Source: Allopontixanthobacter sp034376665 (lineage in GTDB: Bacteria > Pseudomonadota > Alphaproteobacteria > Sphingomonadales > Sphingomonadaceae). From it: DNA of 20,459 bases. This document shows positions 1-6,396 of this stretch, one piece after another. Below the pieces are notes generated by a model. That model was not told where the DNA came from. It made no database searches and saw only the letters and a program-made list of their open reading frames with translations. Positions within the stretch are counted from its first letter, which is position 1, and each line of letters opens with the position of its first letter. Location: NCBI RefSeq assembly GCF_034376665.1, contig NZ_JAXMJI010000100.1, forward strand, positions 1 through 20,459. Reading direction: 5' to 3'. The position numbers were made by a program, and so were the translations under genes.

Positions 1-1342
1 TATGGCCGAAACCGAAGCTCTGCCCGGTCCGGTAGACCGCGGACAGCAATTTCCGCGCGACTTCGGAGGTGTCCGCGAGCTTGGGCGGATTGAGGCAATT
101 GTCGCAATTCCCGCAGGCTTCCGGCGGGCTTTCGCCGAAATGCCGCAGCAGGATCGCGCGGCGGCAGCCCGGTGCCTCCACCAGACTGGCCAGCGCATCA
201 AGCCGGGTGCGTTCGCCCGCGCGCCGTTCCTCCGGCGTTTCGCTCAGCCGCTGGCGGGCCTGCGCGAAATCGCCTGCACCCCACAGCATCACTGCGGTTG
301 CCGGGTCCCCGTCGCGCCCCGCACGGCCGGTTTCCTGGTAATAGGCTTCGATCGACTTGGGGATCCCGGCATGGGCCACGAACCGCACGTCGGGCTTGTC
401 GATTCCCATTCCAAACGCGATCGTGGCGCAGATCACCATGTCCTCGCTCGCCACGAAGGCCGTCTGGTTCGCGCTACGCTCCTGTGCAGGCAGTCCCGCG
501 TGATAGGGCAGGACCGGCCGGCCAGTTGCCGCAGCCAATTGTTGCGCCAGCGCCTCCACCTTGCGGCGGGTCGGCGCATAGACGATACCGGGGCCGGGGA
601 TTTCCGCCATCAGGCGGGCGATCTGTTTTGCCGCACTGTCCCGGTGGCGGATCGTATAGCGGATGTTGGGCCGGTCGAAGCCCGCGATGATCATTCCGTT
701 CTTGGGGATGCCCAGCTGGGCCAGAATATCGGCGCGGGTGTGCTCGTCCGCCGTCGCCGTCAGCGCCAGCCGGGGCACCTTGGGAAACGCGTCCATCATC
801 GGGCGCAGCTGGCGGTAGTCAGGGCGGAAATCGTGCCCCCATTCAGACACGCAATGCGCCTCGTCAATAGCAAACAGGGCGAGCGGCGCGCTGCCGAGCA
901 TATCGCGGAAACCGGGTTGGCTCGCCCGTTCCGGCGCCACATACAGCAGGTCGAGCTGGCCTGCGCGAAACGCGTCCATCGTCTCGCGCCAGTCGGCATC
1001 GGCGCTGGTCAGGGTGGCCGCGCGGATGCCATTGGCGCGGGCGGAACGCAGCTGGTCGTGCATCAGCGCAATCAGCGGCGAGATCACCACGCAGGTGCCG
1101 GGCATCATGGTGGCGGGCAGCTGGTAGGTCAGCGATTTTCCCGCGCCGGTGGGCATCACCGCCAGCGTGGACTTGCCCGCCAGCACCCGTTCCAGCACCT
1201 CGGGTTGGCGGCCGCGGAATTCATCGAAGCCGAAAATGCTTTTCAGCCGCGCACGGGCATCTTCCAGGGACAGTTCCGGCGGAAATGCGGAATTGCGCTC
1301 GAAATCATGGTCGGTCAGCGGGTCATGCATGGGGTGTTCCAT
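1..1342 (-). CDS. recQ: ATP-dependent DNA helicase RecQ (partial, C-terminus beyond left edge)
   Basis: This is a 3'-5' superfamily 2 DNA helicase of recombination and replication-fork repair. 447 codons are visible on the minus strand and the gene leaves the window at base 1. Walker A MPTGAGKS lies at residues 63-70, the DEAH box at 160-163 within DEAHCVSEWGHDFRP, and the helicase C-terminal half carries GMGIDKPDVRFV and QETGRAGRDG. The RecQ zinc module shows C393, C410, C413 and C416 (CGNCDNC), and the start of the RQC winged helix follows. The first ATG (1340-1342) is preceded by GAGG about 12 bases upstream; a second ATG lies four codons further in. The HRDC domain, if present, is outside the window. 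It is divergent from the lipoprotein gene at 1462. The family call is certain; only the exact start is open. Confidence 0.97.
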   Translation of the reverse strand, partial: MEHPMHDPLTDHDFERNSAFPPELSLEDARARLKSIFGFDEFRGRQPEVLERVLAGKSTLAVMPTGAGKSLTYQLPATMMPGTCVVISPLIALMHDQLRSARANGIRAATLTSADADWRETMDAFRAGQLDLLYVAPERASQPGFRDMLGSAPLALFAIDEAHCVSEWGHDFRPDYRQLRPMMDAFPKVPRLALTATADEHTRADILAQLGIPKNGMIIAGFDRPNIRYTIRHRDSAAKQIARLMAEIPGPGIVYAPTRRKVEALAQQLAAATGRPVLPYHAGLPAQERSANQTAFVASEDMVICATIAFGMGIDKPDVRFVAHAGIPKSIEAYYQETGRAGRDGDPATAVMLWGAGDFAQARQRLSETPEERRAGERTRLDALASLVEAPGCRRAILLRHFGESPPEACGNCDNCLNPPKLADTSEVARKLLSAVYRTGQSFGFGH

Positions 1343-1384
1343 GGCAGATGCGCGCCTCGCGGTGAATGCCCGGCGGGGTGTTAT

Positions 1385-1411
1385 GCGGGGGAGAATTGGT
1401 ATTTGCCCCGC
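1385..1411. promoter_or_regulatory. Inverted repeat in recQ/lipoprotein divergent spacer
   Basis: GCGGGG (1385-1390) and CCCCGC (1406-1411) form a 6-bp inverted repeat with a 15-base AT-richer centre. It lies between two divergent genes and could be an operator or a chance GC palindrome. No regulator is recognised. Confidence 0.2.
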
Positions 1412-1431
1412 CTTTTGCACCCCGCTAGAAG
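1403..1431 (+). promoter_or_regulatory. Possible sigma70-type promoter for lipoprotein gene
   Basis: TTGCCC (1403-1408), a 17-base spacer and TAGAAG (1426-1431) each match four of six consensus positions. The predicted transcription start would leave a short leader containing the GGAGA ribosome site (1449-1453), 8 bases before the ATG at 1462. The hexamers are weak, so this is only a candidate. Confidence 0.25.
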
Positions 1432-1461
1432 GCAGGCAGAAACCTTCCGGAGAATATTACC

Positions 1462-1791
1462 ATGAACAAGATCACCACCGTTCTGTTTGCATCCCTTTCG
1501 GCGCTGGCGCTGGCTGCTTGCGGCAGTTCCGACGATGCTTCGGTCGATGCCGAAGCTGACACGGTCGAAATGCCCGCCAACGATGCGATGGAACCGGTGA
1601 CCGAAATGCCCGCCGCCGATCCGGATGCGAACGCCGTCGATGCGGCAAGTGCAGAACCGGAAGACCCGGTTGGCAGTGAAGCCGATGCGGCGGGTGACGC
1701 GGCAGCAGCGGCTGCAGCCGAGATCCAGGAAATGACCGGCGCCACGCCAACCCCCGTCCGGACCCCGCCCCCGCCGACGACTCCAAACTGA
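1462..1791 (+). CDS. Small acidic lipoprotein, function unknown
   Basis: The 109-residue product has a lipoprotein signal peptide: K3, a hydrophobic stretch 5-19, and lipobox LAAC with the lipidated cysteine at C20 followed by Gly. The mature part is rich in Ala, Asp and Glu. Its only basic residue is one Arg near the end, just before a proline-rich tail (TPPPPTTP). This looks like a disordered, strongly negative tether on the membrane rather than an enzyme. GGAGA lies 8 bases before the ATG. A strong terminator at 1826-1859 ends the unit, so it appears to be a single-gene transcript. No Pfam-type domain is recognised. Lipoprotein nature is well supported, function is not. Confidence 0.85.
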   Translation: MNKITTVLFASLSALALAACGSSDDASVDAEADTVEMPANDAMEPVTEMPAADPDANAVDAASAEPEDPVGSEADAAGDAAAAAAAEIQEMTGATPTPVRTPPPPTTPN

Positions 1792-1825
1792 TCGGGCCCA
1801 CAAGGCCTGCATGGATTGTAAATGG

Positions 1826-1859
1826 AAGCGGGCGGATCGGCACTACGATTCGCCCGCTT
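1826..1859 (+). terminator. Rho-independent terminator after first lipoprotein gene
   Basis: A 14-bp stem (1826-1839 with 1846-1859, one G-U pair) encloses the 6-base loop GCACTA. It runs into a T-rich tail (TTTT CC TTTT from 1858). It lies 35 bases after the stop at 1791 and upstream of the next gene, separating the two lipoprotein genes. Confidence 0.85.
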
Positions 1860-1891
1860 TTCCTTTTCCTCCATCACGCTATGGTGGCGAA

Positions 1892-2101
1892 ATGAAACCT
1901 GTCTTTCACCTCCTCATTCTTTGCGTTCTGACTGCCTGCGGACCGGCCGATAACGATCCTGGCCCCGGTGGGGTGACGGTCGGCGAAGCCCGCGCGCTCG
2001 ACGAGGCGGCAGAAATGCTCGAGGCACGCCGCGCACCGGCCGAGACTATCGTTACCGAACCGCCGGAAGACGGCCCCGCCACCGCGCCGGGACAGGAATA
2101 A
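1892..2101 (+). CDS. Small lipoprotein, function unknown
   Basis: The product has 69 residues. Residues 1-15 form a short lipoprotein signal (K2, hydrophobic 4-13) and lipobox LTAC places the lipid cysteine at C16. The mature part is acidic and proline-rich, and a charged segment at about residues 35-50 (EARALDEAAEMLEARR) could form a short helix. I chose the ATG at 1892 because it begins the signal peptide exactly. An in-frame ATG at 1811 would have to be translated through the terminator hairpin at 1826-1859. The acyl-CoA dehydrogenase starts 62 bases downstream with no terminator between, so co-transcription is possible. Function is not recognised. Confidence 0.75.
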   Translation: MKPVFHLLILCVLTACGPADNDPGPGGVTVGEARALDEAAEMLEARRAPAETIVTEPPEDGPATAPGQE

Positions 2102-2163
2102 ACCGTCAGACAAGGCCCGCCTGAACGACAGGAGCCACGAGGATAGCTCAAAAGGACACGACT

Positions 2164-3336
2164 ATGGCCACGACCGGCATGGATCCCGAAATCTTCGACC
2201 AGTTCATCGACCAGCTCAAACGCTATGTCCGCGAGAGGCTGATCCCGGCGGAGGCCGACGTGATCGCGAACGACCGGATTCCGGACGATCTGCTGGACGA
2301 AATGCGCGAAATGGGCCTGTTCGGCCTGACCATGCCGGAAGAATACGGCGGTTCGGGTATGAATGTGCCGCAATATGTCGAAACCATCCGGGTGCTCAGC
2401 TATGCGCTGCCGGCCTACCGCTCGATCACCTCGATCAATCTCGGCATGGTCTGTTCGGCGCTGAAGAATTCCGGAACGGAGGAACAGAAGGCCGAATGGC
2501 TGCCGCGCCTCGCCGCCGGAGAAATCGCCTGCTTCGGGCTGACGGAGCCGGGCTCCGGGTCCGACAGCGCCGCGATGGCCACTACGGCGCGCAAGGATGG
2601 CAACGGCTATGTCCTCAACGGGTCGAAACGCTACATCACCAACGCGCCGCATGCGAAACTGGGCCTGATCATGGCGCGGACCAGCCAGGAAGCCTTGCCG
2701 CGCAATGCCCATGTCAGCGCCTTTCTGGTGCCGATGGACAGTCCCGGCATCTCGGTCGGCAAGCCCGACCGGAAGATGGGCCAGTCCGGCAGCCATATCG
2801 CGGATATCTATCTCGATGACGTGAAATTGCCGGGCGACGCGCTGCTCGGAGGGGAAGAAGGCAAGGGTTTCGCCACCGCGATGCAGAGCCTCGACAACGG
2901 CCGCCTGTCGGTGGGCGCCGCCAGCGCGGGCTATGCTCAGCGGATTCTCGACACTGCGCTGCGCTATGCCAGCGAACGCAAGGCATTCGGCGAACCGATT
3001 GCCAATTTCCAGCTGATCCAGGCGATGCTGGCGGACAGCCGGGCCGAAATCTACGCCGCCGAGTGCATGCTGCGCGATGCTTCCGAAAAGGCGGATCAGG
3101 GCAAGGCGATCATCGAATGCGCAAGTGCCAAGATGTTCGCTTCGGAAATGTGCAACCGGGTGGCCGACCGCTGCGTCCAGATTCACGGCGGCGCGGGCTA
3201 TCTGGCGGAATACGAGGCGGAACGGTTCTACCGCGACAGCCGGATCTACACCATTTACGAAGGCACCACGCAGATCCTGCAGCTGGTGATCGCCAAGAAC
3301 ATGCTGCGCGAATTCGCCGCCGGGGCCGCGGCGTGA
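2164..3336 (+). CDS. Acyl-CoA dehydrogenase family protein
   Basis: This is a 390-residue FAD flavoprotein that introduces the alpha-beta double bond in an acyl-CoA thioester, passing electrons to ETF. The helical N-terminal domain includes the segment EEYGGSG, and the middle beta-domain carries the FAD/substrate motif LTEPGSGSD. The C-terminal helical domain shows RKAFGEPIANFQ and QIHGGAGYLAEY, and YEGTTQI places the probable catalytic base at E366. Length and motif order are normal for the family. AAAGGA (2151-2156) lies 7 bases before the ATG. Substrate range cannot be read from the sequence; the same window also has a MaoC hydratase and a thiolase, but not in this operon. Its stop is only 6 bases from that of convergent ppk2. 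Confidence 0.95.
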   Translation: MATTGMDPEIFDQFIDQLKRYVRERLIPAEADVIANDRIPDDLLDEMREMGLFGLTMPEEYGGSGMNVPQYVETIRVLSYALPAYRSITSINLGMVCSALKNSGTEEQKAEWLPRLAAGEIACFGLTEPGSGSDSAAMATTARKDGNGYVLNGSKRYITNAPHAKLGLIMARTSQEALPRNAHVSAFLVPMDSPGISVGKPDRKMGQSGSHIADIYLDDVKLPGDALLGGEEGKGFATAMQSLDNGRLSVGAASAGYAQRILDTALRYASERKAFGEPIANFQLIQAMLADSRAEIYAAECMLRDASEKADQGKAIIECASAKMFASEMCNRVADRCVQIHGGAGYLAEYEAERFYRDSRIYTIYEGTTQILQLVIAKNMLREFAAGAAA

Positions 3337-3342
3337 AGCGCG

Positions 3343-4119
3343 CTAGATCTCGAACGGCTTGATGGGGTTCAGCACTGCATAGCTTTCCGGCAGAGGGTCA
3401 TGCCCTAGCGGCGGAAATTCAAGCGGCGGCGGCTCGACATGCGTATCCGGGAGCCGGTCGAGCAGATCGCGGATCAGCGTCAACCGGCCGCGTTTCTGGT
3501 CGTTGAAATCGACGAGCGTCCACGGCGCGTGCTTGCTGTGGGTCGCTTCCAGCATGGCTTCGCGCGCCGCGGTGTATTCGGCATATTTGTGGCGCGCGGC
3601 GAGATCGATGGGCGAGAGTTTCCAGCGCTTGAGCGCGTCTTCCAGACGTTCCGCCAAGCGCTCTTCCTGATTCTCCTGATCGGTGGTCAGCCAGTATTTG
3701 AACAGCAGGATGCCGTCCTTGACCAGCATCCTTTCGAAATCCGGCACCGCATCCAGGAACTGCCGGACCTGTTCTCCGGTAGCATAGCCCATGACTTTCT
3801 CGACCCCGGCGCGGTTGTACCAACTGCGGTCGAACAGGACGATTTCGCCGGCCGCGGGAAGATGGGCGATGTAGCGCTGGAAATACCATTGGCCGAGTTC
3901 GCGTTCGCTCGGCTTGGACAGCGCCACGATCCGGCATTGCCGCGGGTTCAGCCGCTCGGACACCGCGCGAATGGCCCCGCCCTTGCCCGCTGTGTCGCGC
4001 CCTTCGAACAGCACCACGATGCGCGCGCCGCAGGCTTGCGCCCAGCGCGCCATCGCCACCAGCTGTTCCTCCAGCGGCTCGAGCAAAGTCTCGTAATCGT
4101 CACGCTTCAGTTTGCCCAT
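3343..4119 (-). CDS. ppk2: Polyphosphate kinase 2 (PPK2 family)
   Basis: PPK2 enzymes are P-loop kinases moving phosphate between polyphosphate and nucleotides, usually favouring nucleotide phosphorylation. The 258-residue protein has Walker A GRDTAGKGG at 40-48, the Walker-B-like DRSWYNR at 97-103, and the family segments NPRQCRIVALSKPSERE and YFQRYIAHLP. It is the short single-domain form, without the duplicated domain of class II. Whether it acts on NDP, NMP or AMP cannot be decided here. The ATG at 4119 is preceded by GGGAAA. It is divergent from phhA (74 bases apart) and converges on the acyl-CoA dehydrogenase gene with a 6-base gap and no visible terminator. Confidence 0.93.
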   Translation of the reverse strand: MGKLKRDDYETLLEPLEEQLVAMARWAQACGARIVVLFEGRDTAGKGGAIRAVSERLNPRQCRIVALSKPSERELGQWYFQRYIAHLPAAGEIVLFDRSWYNRAGVEKVMGYATGEQVRQFLDAVPDFERMLVKDGILLFKYWLTTDQENQEERLAERLEDALKRWKLSPIDLAARHKYAEYTAAREAMLEATHSKHAPWTLVDFNDQKRGRLTLIRDLLDRLPDTHVEPPPLEFPPLGHDPLPESYAVLNPIKPFEI

Positions 4120-4181
4120 ATGCGTTTCCCGTTGCGGCGCTCCATTTGTCAGCAGGGACCCCGGATGCTAAGAGGGATGCT

Positions 4182-4185
4182 AGGA
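4182..4185 (+). promoter_or_regulatory. Ribosome binding site fixing the phhA start
   Basis: AGGA lies 8 bases before the ATG at 4194. This supports 4194 over the upstream in-frame TTG at 4146 and the ATG at 4200. Confidence 0.6.
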
Positions 4186-4193
4186 CCAAAGAC

Positions 4194-5138
4194 ATGACCA
4201 TGGCCACGATTATCGAACCCGAAAGCGATTTCAGCGCTCTGCCCGATCTCCCGCCGGAGGTGTATACTGCGCCGCTCAGGAAGCCGGCGCATCTGGGTGA
4301 GGATTGGGTCGAACCGAAACAGACCAAATATTCCTCCGAGGATGACGCGATCTGGGACGATCTGTTCGCCCGGCAAATGGAAGTCCTTCCGGGTCGGGCG
4401 GCCTCCGCCTTCCTGCAGGGACTTGATAAGCTCGCTCTCGGCCAGGGCGGCGTGCCCGAATTTGGCAAGATGTCGGAAGATCTGGGCGCGCTGACCGGGT
4501 GGAGCGTGGTGCCCGTGCCGATGCTGATCCCCGACCACGTCTTTTTCTGGCACCTGGCCAATCGCCGGTTCCCCGCAGGCAATTTCATCCGCACGCGCGA
4601 GACCTTCGACTATATCCAGGAACCGGACGTGTTCCACGACGTGTTCGGCCATGTCCCGATGCTGACCGATCCGGTCTATGCCGATTACATGCAGGAATAT
4701 GGCCGCGCCGGATGGAAGGCGATGCGGCACAACCGGCTGAAGGCGCTGGGCGCGCTGTATTGGTACACGGTAGAATTCGGGCTGGTACTGGAAGAAGGGG
4801 CCTTGCGCGCCTACGGGGCCGGCATTCTGTCGGGGCCGACCGAGATTGTCTTTGCGCTGGATGCGAAAAGTCCGAACCGGATCATGCTCAACGTCGACCG
4901 GGTCATGCGTACCGATTACGTGATCGACGATTTGCAGCCGACCTATTTCGTGATCGAGAGTTTCGAGGATCTGTACCACCAGACGGTGGAGCGCGATTTC
5001 GATCGGCTCTATCGCAGCCTGTCGCCCGCCTTCACCTACGCGAATTCGGCCGTGATCGATGTTGATGATGTGCTGCACCGCGGCACCCAGGAATATCTCC
5101 AGCGTGGGGGGCGCGGAAGCGGGGCGAAGCCGGTCTGA
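4194..5138 (+). CDS. phhA: Phenylalanine 4-monooxygenase
   Basis: This iron- and tetrahydropterin-dependent enzyme hydroxylates phenylalanine to tyrosine. The 314-residue form is a typical bacterial single-domain hydroxylase lacking the eukaryotic ACT regulatory domain. The iron ligands are visible as H148 and H153 in FHDVFGHVP and E194 in YWYTVEFGL. The pterin/active-site segment VVPVPMLIPDHVFFWHLANRRFP (104-127) has the expected form. The N-terminal extension starting at TTG 4146 lacks support, so I start at ATG 4194. No pterin-4a-carbinolamine dehydratase (phhB) gene lies next to it in the window, so cofactor recycling must be encoded elsewhere. It ends 6 bases from the stop of the convergent small membrane protein gene. 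Confidence 0.96.
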   Translation: MTMATIIEPESDFSALPDLPPEVYTAPLRKPAHLGEDWVEPKQTKYSSEDDAIWDDLFARQMEVLPGRAASAFLQGLDKLALGQGGVPEFGKMSEDLGALTGWSVVPVPMLIPDHVFFWHLANRRFPAGNFIRTRETFDYIQEPDVFHDVFGHVPMLTDPVYADYMQEYGRAGWKAMRHNRLKALGALYWYTVEFGLVLEEGALRAYGAGILSGPTEIVFALDAKSPNRIMLNVDRVMRTDYVIDDLQPTYFVIESFEDLYHQTVERDFDRLYRSLSPAFTYANSAVIDVDDVLHRGTQEYLQRGGRGSGAKPV

Positions 5139-5144
5139 GCCGCC

Positions 5145-5399
5145 CTAGTGGAAGGCGTCCTTCAGAACGACATTGCACAGCGCCAGCACAACGACCGACC
5201 CCGCAAAGCCTGCCAGCACAGTTCCGGCGCTGATCCCGGTCAGGATCATGCTGTCGCCGATGAACAGGCCCGAGATCAGCGCTCCACCGACGCCAGCCGC
5301 GAGATTGTAGACGATGCCTTGCTGGTCTTCGACCCGGGTGATGATCGAGGCCAGCCAGCCGAGGAGAGCGCCGAGCGCTATCAAGATTACAAGACCCAT
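5145..5399 (-). CDS. GlsB/YeaQ/YmgE family stress-response membrane protein
   Basis: The product is a small integral membrane protein of 84 residues with three hydrophobic helices (about 2-19, 30-49 and 56-79) and glycine-rich packing motifs. The overall pattern GALLGWLAS, then YNLAAGVGGALISGLF, then TVLAGFAGSVVVLAL is that of the transglycosylase-associated (PF04226) family. Members are induced by envelope or general stress in many bacteria, but their molecular function is not settled. AGGA lies 8 bases before the ATG. A GGAACC element 52-57 bases upstream suggests control by an EcfG-type stress sigma factor. It stands alone, convergent with phhA. Confidence 0.9.
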   Translation of the reverse strand: MGLVILIALGALLGWLASIITRVEDQQGIVYNLAAGVGGALISGLFIGDSMILTGISAGTVLAGFAGSVVVLALCNVVLKDAFH

Positions 5400-5408
5400 T
5401 TTATATTC

Positions 5409-5430
5409 CTGCTTTCACTTATGTAAGCAG
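5409..5430. repeat. Inverted repeat in leader of stress membrane protein gene
   Basis: CTGCTT (5409-5414) and AAGCAG (5425-5430) form a 6-bp stem with a 10-base AT-rich loop just upstream of the ribosome site. It might be an operator or a 5' leader hairpin. It is too short to be sure. Confidence 0.25.
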
Positions 5431-5431
5431 A

Positions 5432-5456
5432 AAAGCGTTGCCTCAGGTTTGGTTCC
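5432..5456 (-). promoter_or_regulatory. Possible EcfG (general stress) promoter
   Basis: On the minus strand GGAACC (5456-5451) is followed, 16 bases after GGAAC, by CTTT (5435-5432), part of CGCTTT. The EcfG consensus in alphaproteobacteria is GGAAC, 16-17 bases, CGTT. The -35 part is perfect and the -10 part matches three of four positions. Spacing to the ATG at 5399 is suitable. Confidence 0.4.
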
Positions 5457-5483
5457 ATTTTTGCGGCAAGTTGTGGCGGCAAA

Positions 5484-6293
5484 CTAAGCCATCGCGAGCC
5501 ACAGGATTGCGCCGGAACCGAGAATTATCCGGTACCAGGCAAAGGGCGCGAACCCGTGCCGGCTGACATAGGTCACGAAGGCCTTGATCACGGCGAGCGC
5601 CACCAGGAAGGCTGCCGTGAAGCCGAGGCCGATCTCCGACCAGCCGATAGTTGCCTCACCCAGCAAAAGAGCCGGTTCGTCAACGATCTTGACCGTGGCC
5701 GCGCCGATCATCGTCGGGACCGCGAGAAAAAAGGAGAATTCCGCCGCGGTCTTGCGGCCCACCCCCATGGCTAGCGCGCCCATGATCGTCGCGCCCGAAC
5801 GGCTGGTGCCGGGGATCATCGCAAGGCATTGCACCAGTCCCACGCCAATGGCCATCTTCCAGGTGAGCGCGGGCACGCCGGTATCTATTCTCGCCGGGAT
5901 GGTCCGCTCCAGCACCAGGATCGCGATCCCGCCGACGACCAGCGCGATCGCCACCACCATCGGGCTGGTCAGCATGGCATCGATGATGTCCTTCGCGGCG
6001 AGCCCGATGACCGCCGCGGGCAGGAACGCCAGCAGGATATTGCGCACAAAGCGGAAAGACATCTCCTCCCGCCGCAGCAGACCCATCCCCATGTTCCAGA
6101 ACGTGGACCAATAGGCGACCACCACCGCCAGGATCGCGCCCAGCTGGATGACGATGTTGAATTGCCGCCACTGTTCCGGGTCATAACCGAAGAACGTCTG
6201 CGCCAGGATGAGATGCCCGGTCGAGGAAACCGGCAGGAATTCCGTCAGCCCTTCGAGGATGCCAAGCAGTATGGCGGTGATTGTCTGGTCCAT
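5484..6293 (-). CDS. uppP: Undecaprenyl-diphosphatase (UppP/BacA)
   Basis: This membrane phosphatase recycles undecaprenyl diphosphate to the monophosphate carrier used for peptidoglycan and surface polysaccharides; overexpression gives bacitracin resistance in other species. The 269-residue protein has both family signatures: EGLTEFLPVSSTGH at 14-27 with the catalytic glutamates, and PGTSRSGAT at 161-169 with the essential Arg. Multiple hydrophobic helices cover the rest, and length is normal. It begins downstream of the terminator of the M13 peptidase gene, so it has its own promoter or an internal one. An 8-bp inverted repeat lies in its short leader. It could supply lipid carrier to the O-ligase/glycosyltransferase pathway later in the window, but they are not linked in one operon. 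Confidence 0.97.
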   Translation of the reverse strand: MDQTITAILLGILEGLTEFLPVSSTGHLILAQTFFGYDPEQWRQFNIVIQLGAILAVVVAYWSTFWNMGMGLLRREEMSFRFVRNILLAFLPAAVIGLAAKDIIDAMLTSPMVVAIALVVGGIAILVLERTIPARIDTGVPALTWKMAIGVGLVQCLAMIPGTSRSGATIMGALAMGVGRKTAAEFSFFLAVPTMIGAATVKIVDEPALLLGEATIGWSEIGLGFTAAFLVALAVIKAFVTYVSRHGFAPFAWYRIILGSGAILWLAMA

Positions 6294-6303
6294 GGCGGGT
6301 GCT

Positions 6304-6325
6304 CATGGCGGAGCAGGCCGCCATG
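6304..6325. repeat. Inverted repeat just upstream of uppP
   Basis: CATGGCGG (6304-6311) and CCGCCATG (6318-6325) form a perfect 8-bp inverted repeat with a 6-base loop, about 10 bases upstream of the uppP start codon. In RNA it would place a hairpin close to the ribosome site; in DNA it could be an operator. Confidence 0.35.
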
Positions 6326-6339
6326 TCAAATGCAAAACG

Positions 6340-6378
6340 AAAAAGCGCCCCGTTCCGGCGGGGAACGGGGCGCTTTTT
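6340..6378 (-). terminator. Strong Rho-independent terminator after M13 peptidase gene
   Basis: A perfect 17-bp inverted repeat (6340-6356 with 6362-6378) encloses a 5-base loop. It begins 18 bases after the stop of the minus-strand peptidase gene and ends in TTTTT. Because both outer ends are A5/T5, it could also terminate plus-strand transcription. Confidence 0.93.
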
Positions 6379-6396
6379 AGGTTCCGGGACCGACGG

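Noticed and set aside
2..1465. 487-codon plus-strand ORF opposite recQ
   Set aside because: The minus strand gives an uninterrupted RecQ with DEAH box and zinc cysteines; the plus frame has no domain.
1811..1891. Extended start (ATG 1811) of the second lipoprotein gene
   Set aside because: It would place 27 residues before the signal peptide and read through the terminator hairpin at 1826-1859.
4146..4193. TTG 4146 as start of phhA
   Set aside because: It gives a polar 16-residue extension, while AGGA sits at ideal distance from ATG 4194.
6324..6329. Perfect TTGACA on the minus strand upstream of uppP as a sigma70 promoter
   Set aside because: No acceptable -10 hexamer is found at 16-18 bases, and the start codon would be almost at the transcription start.
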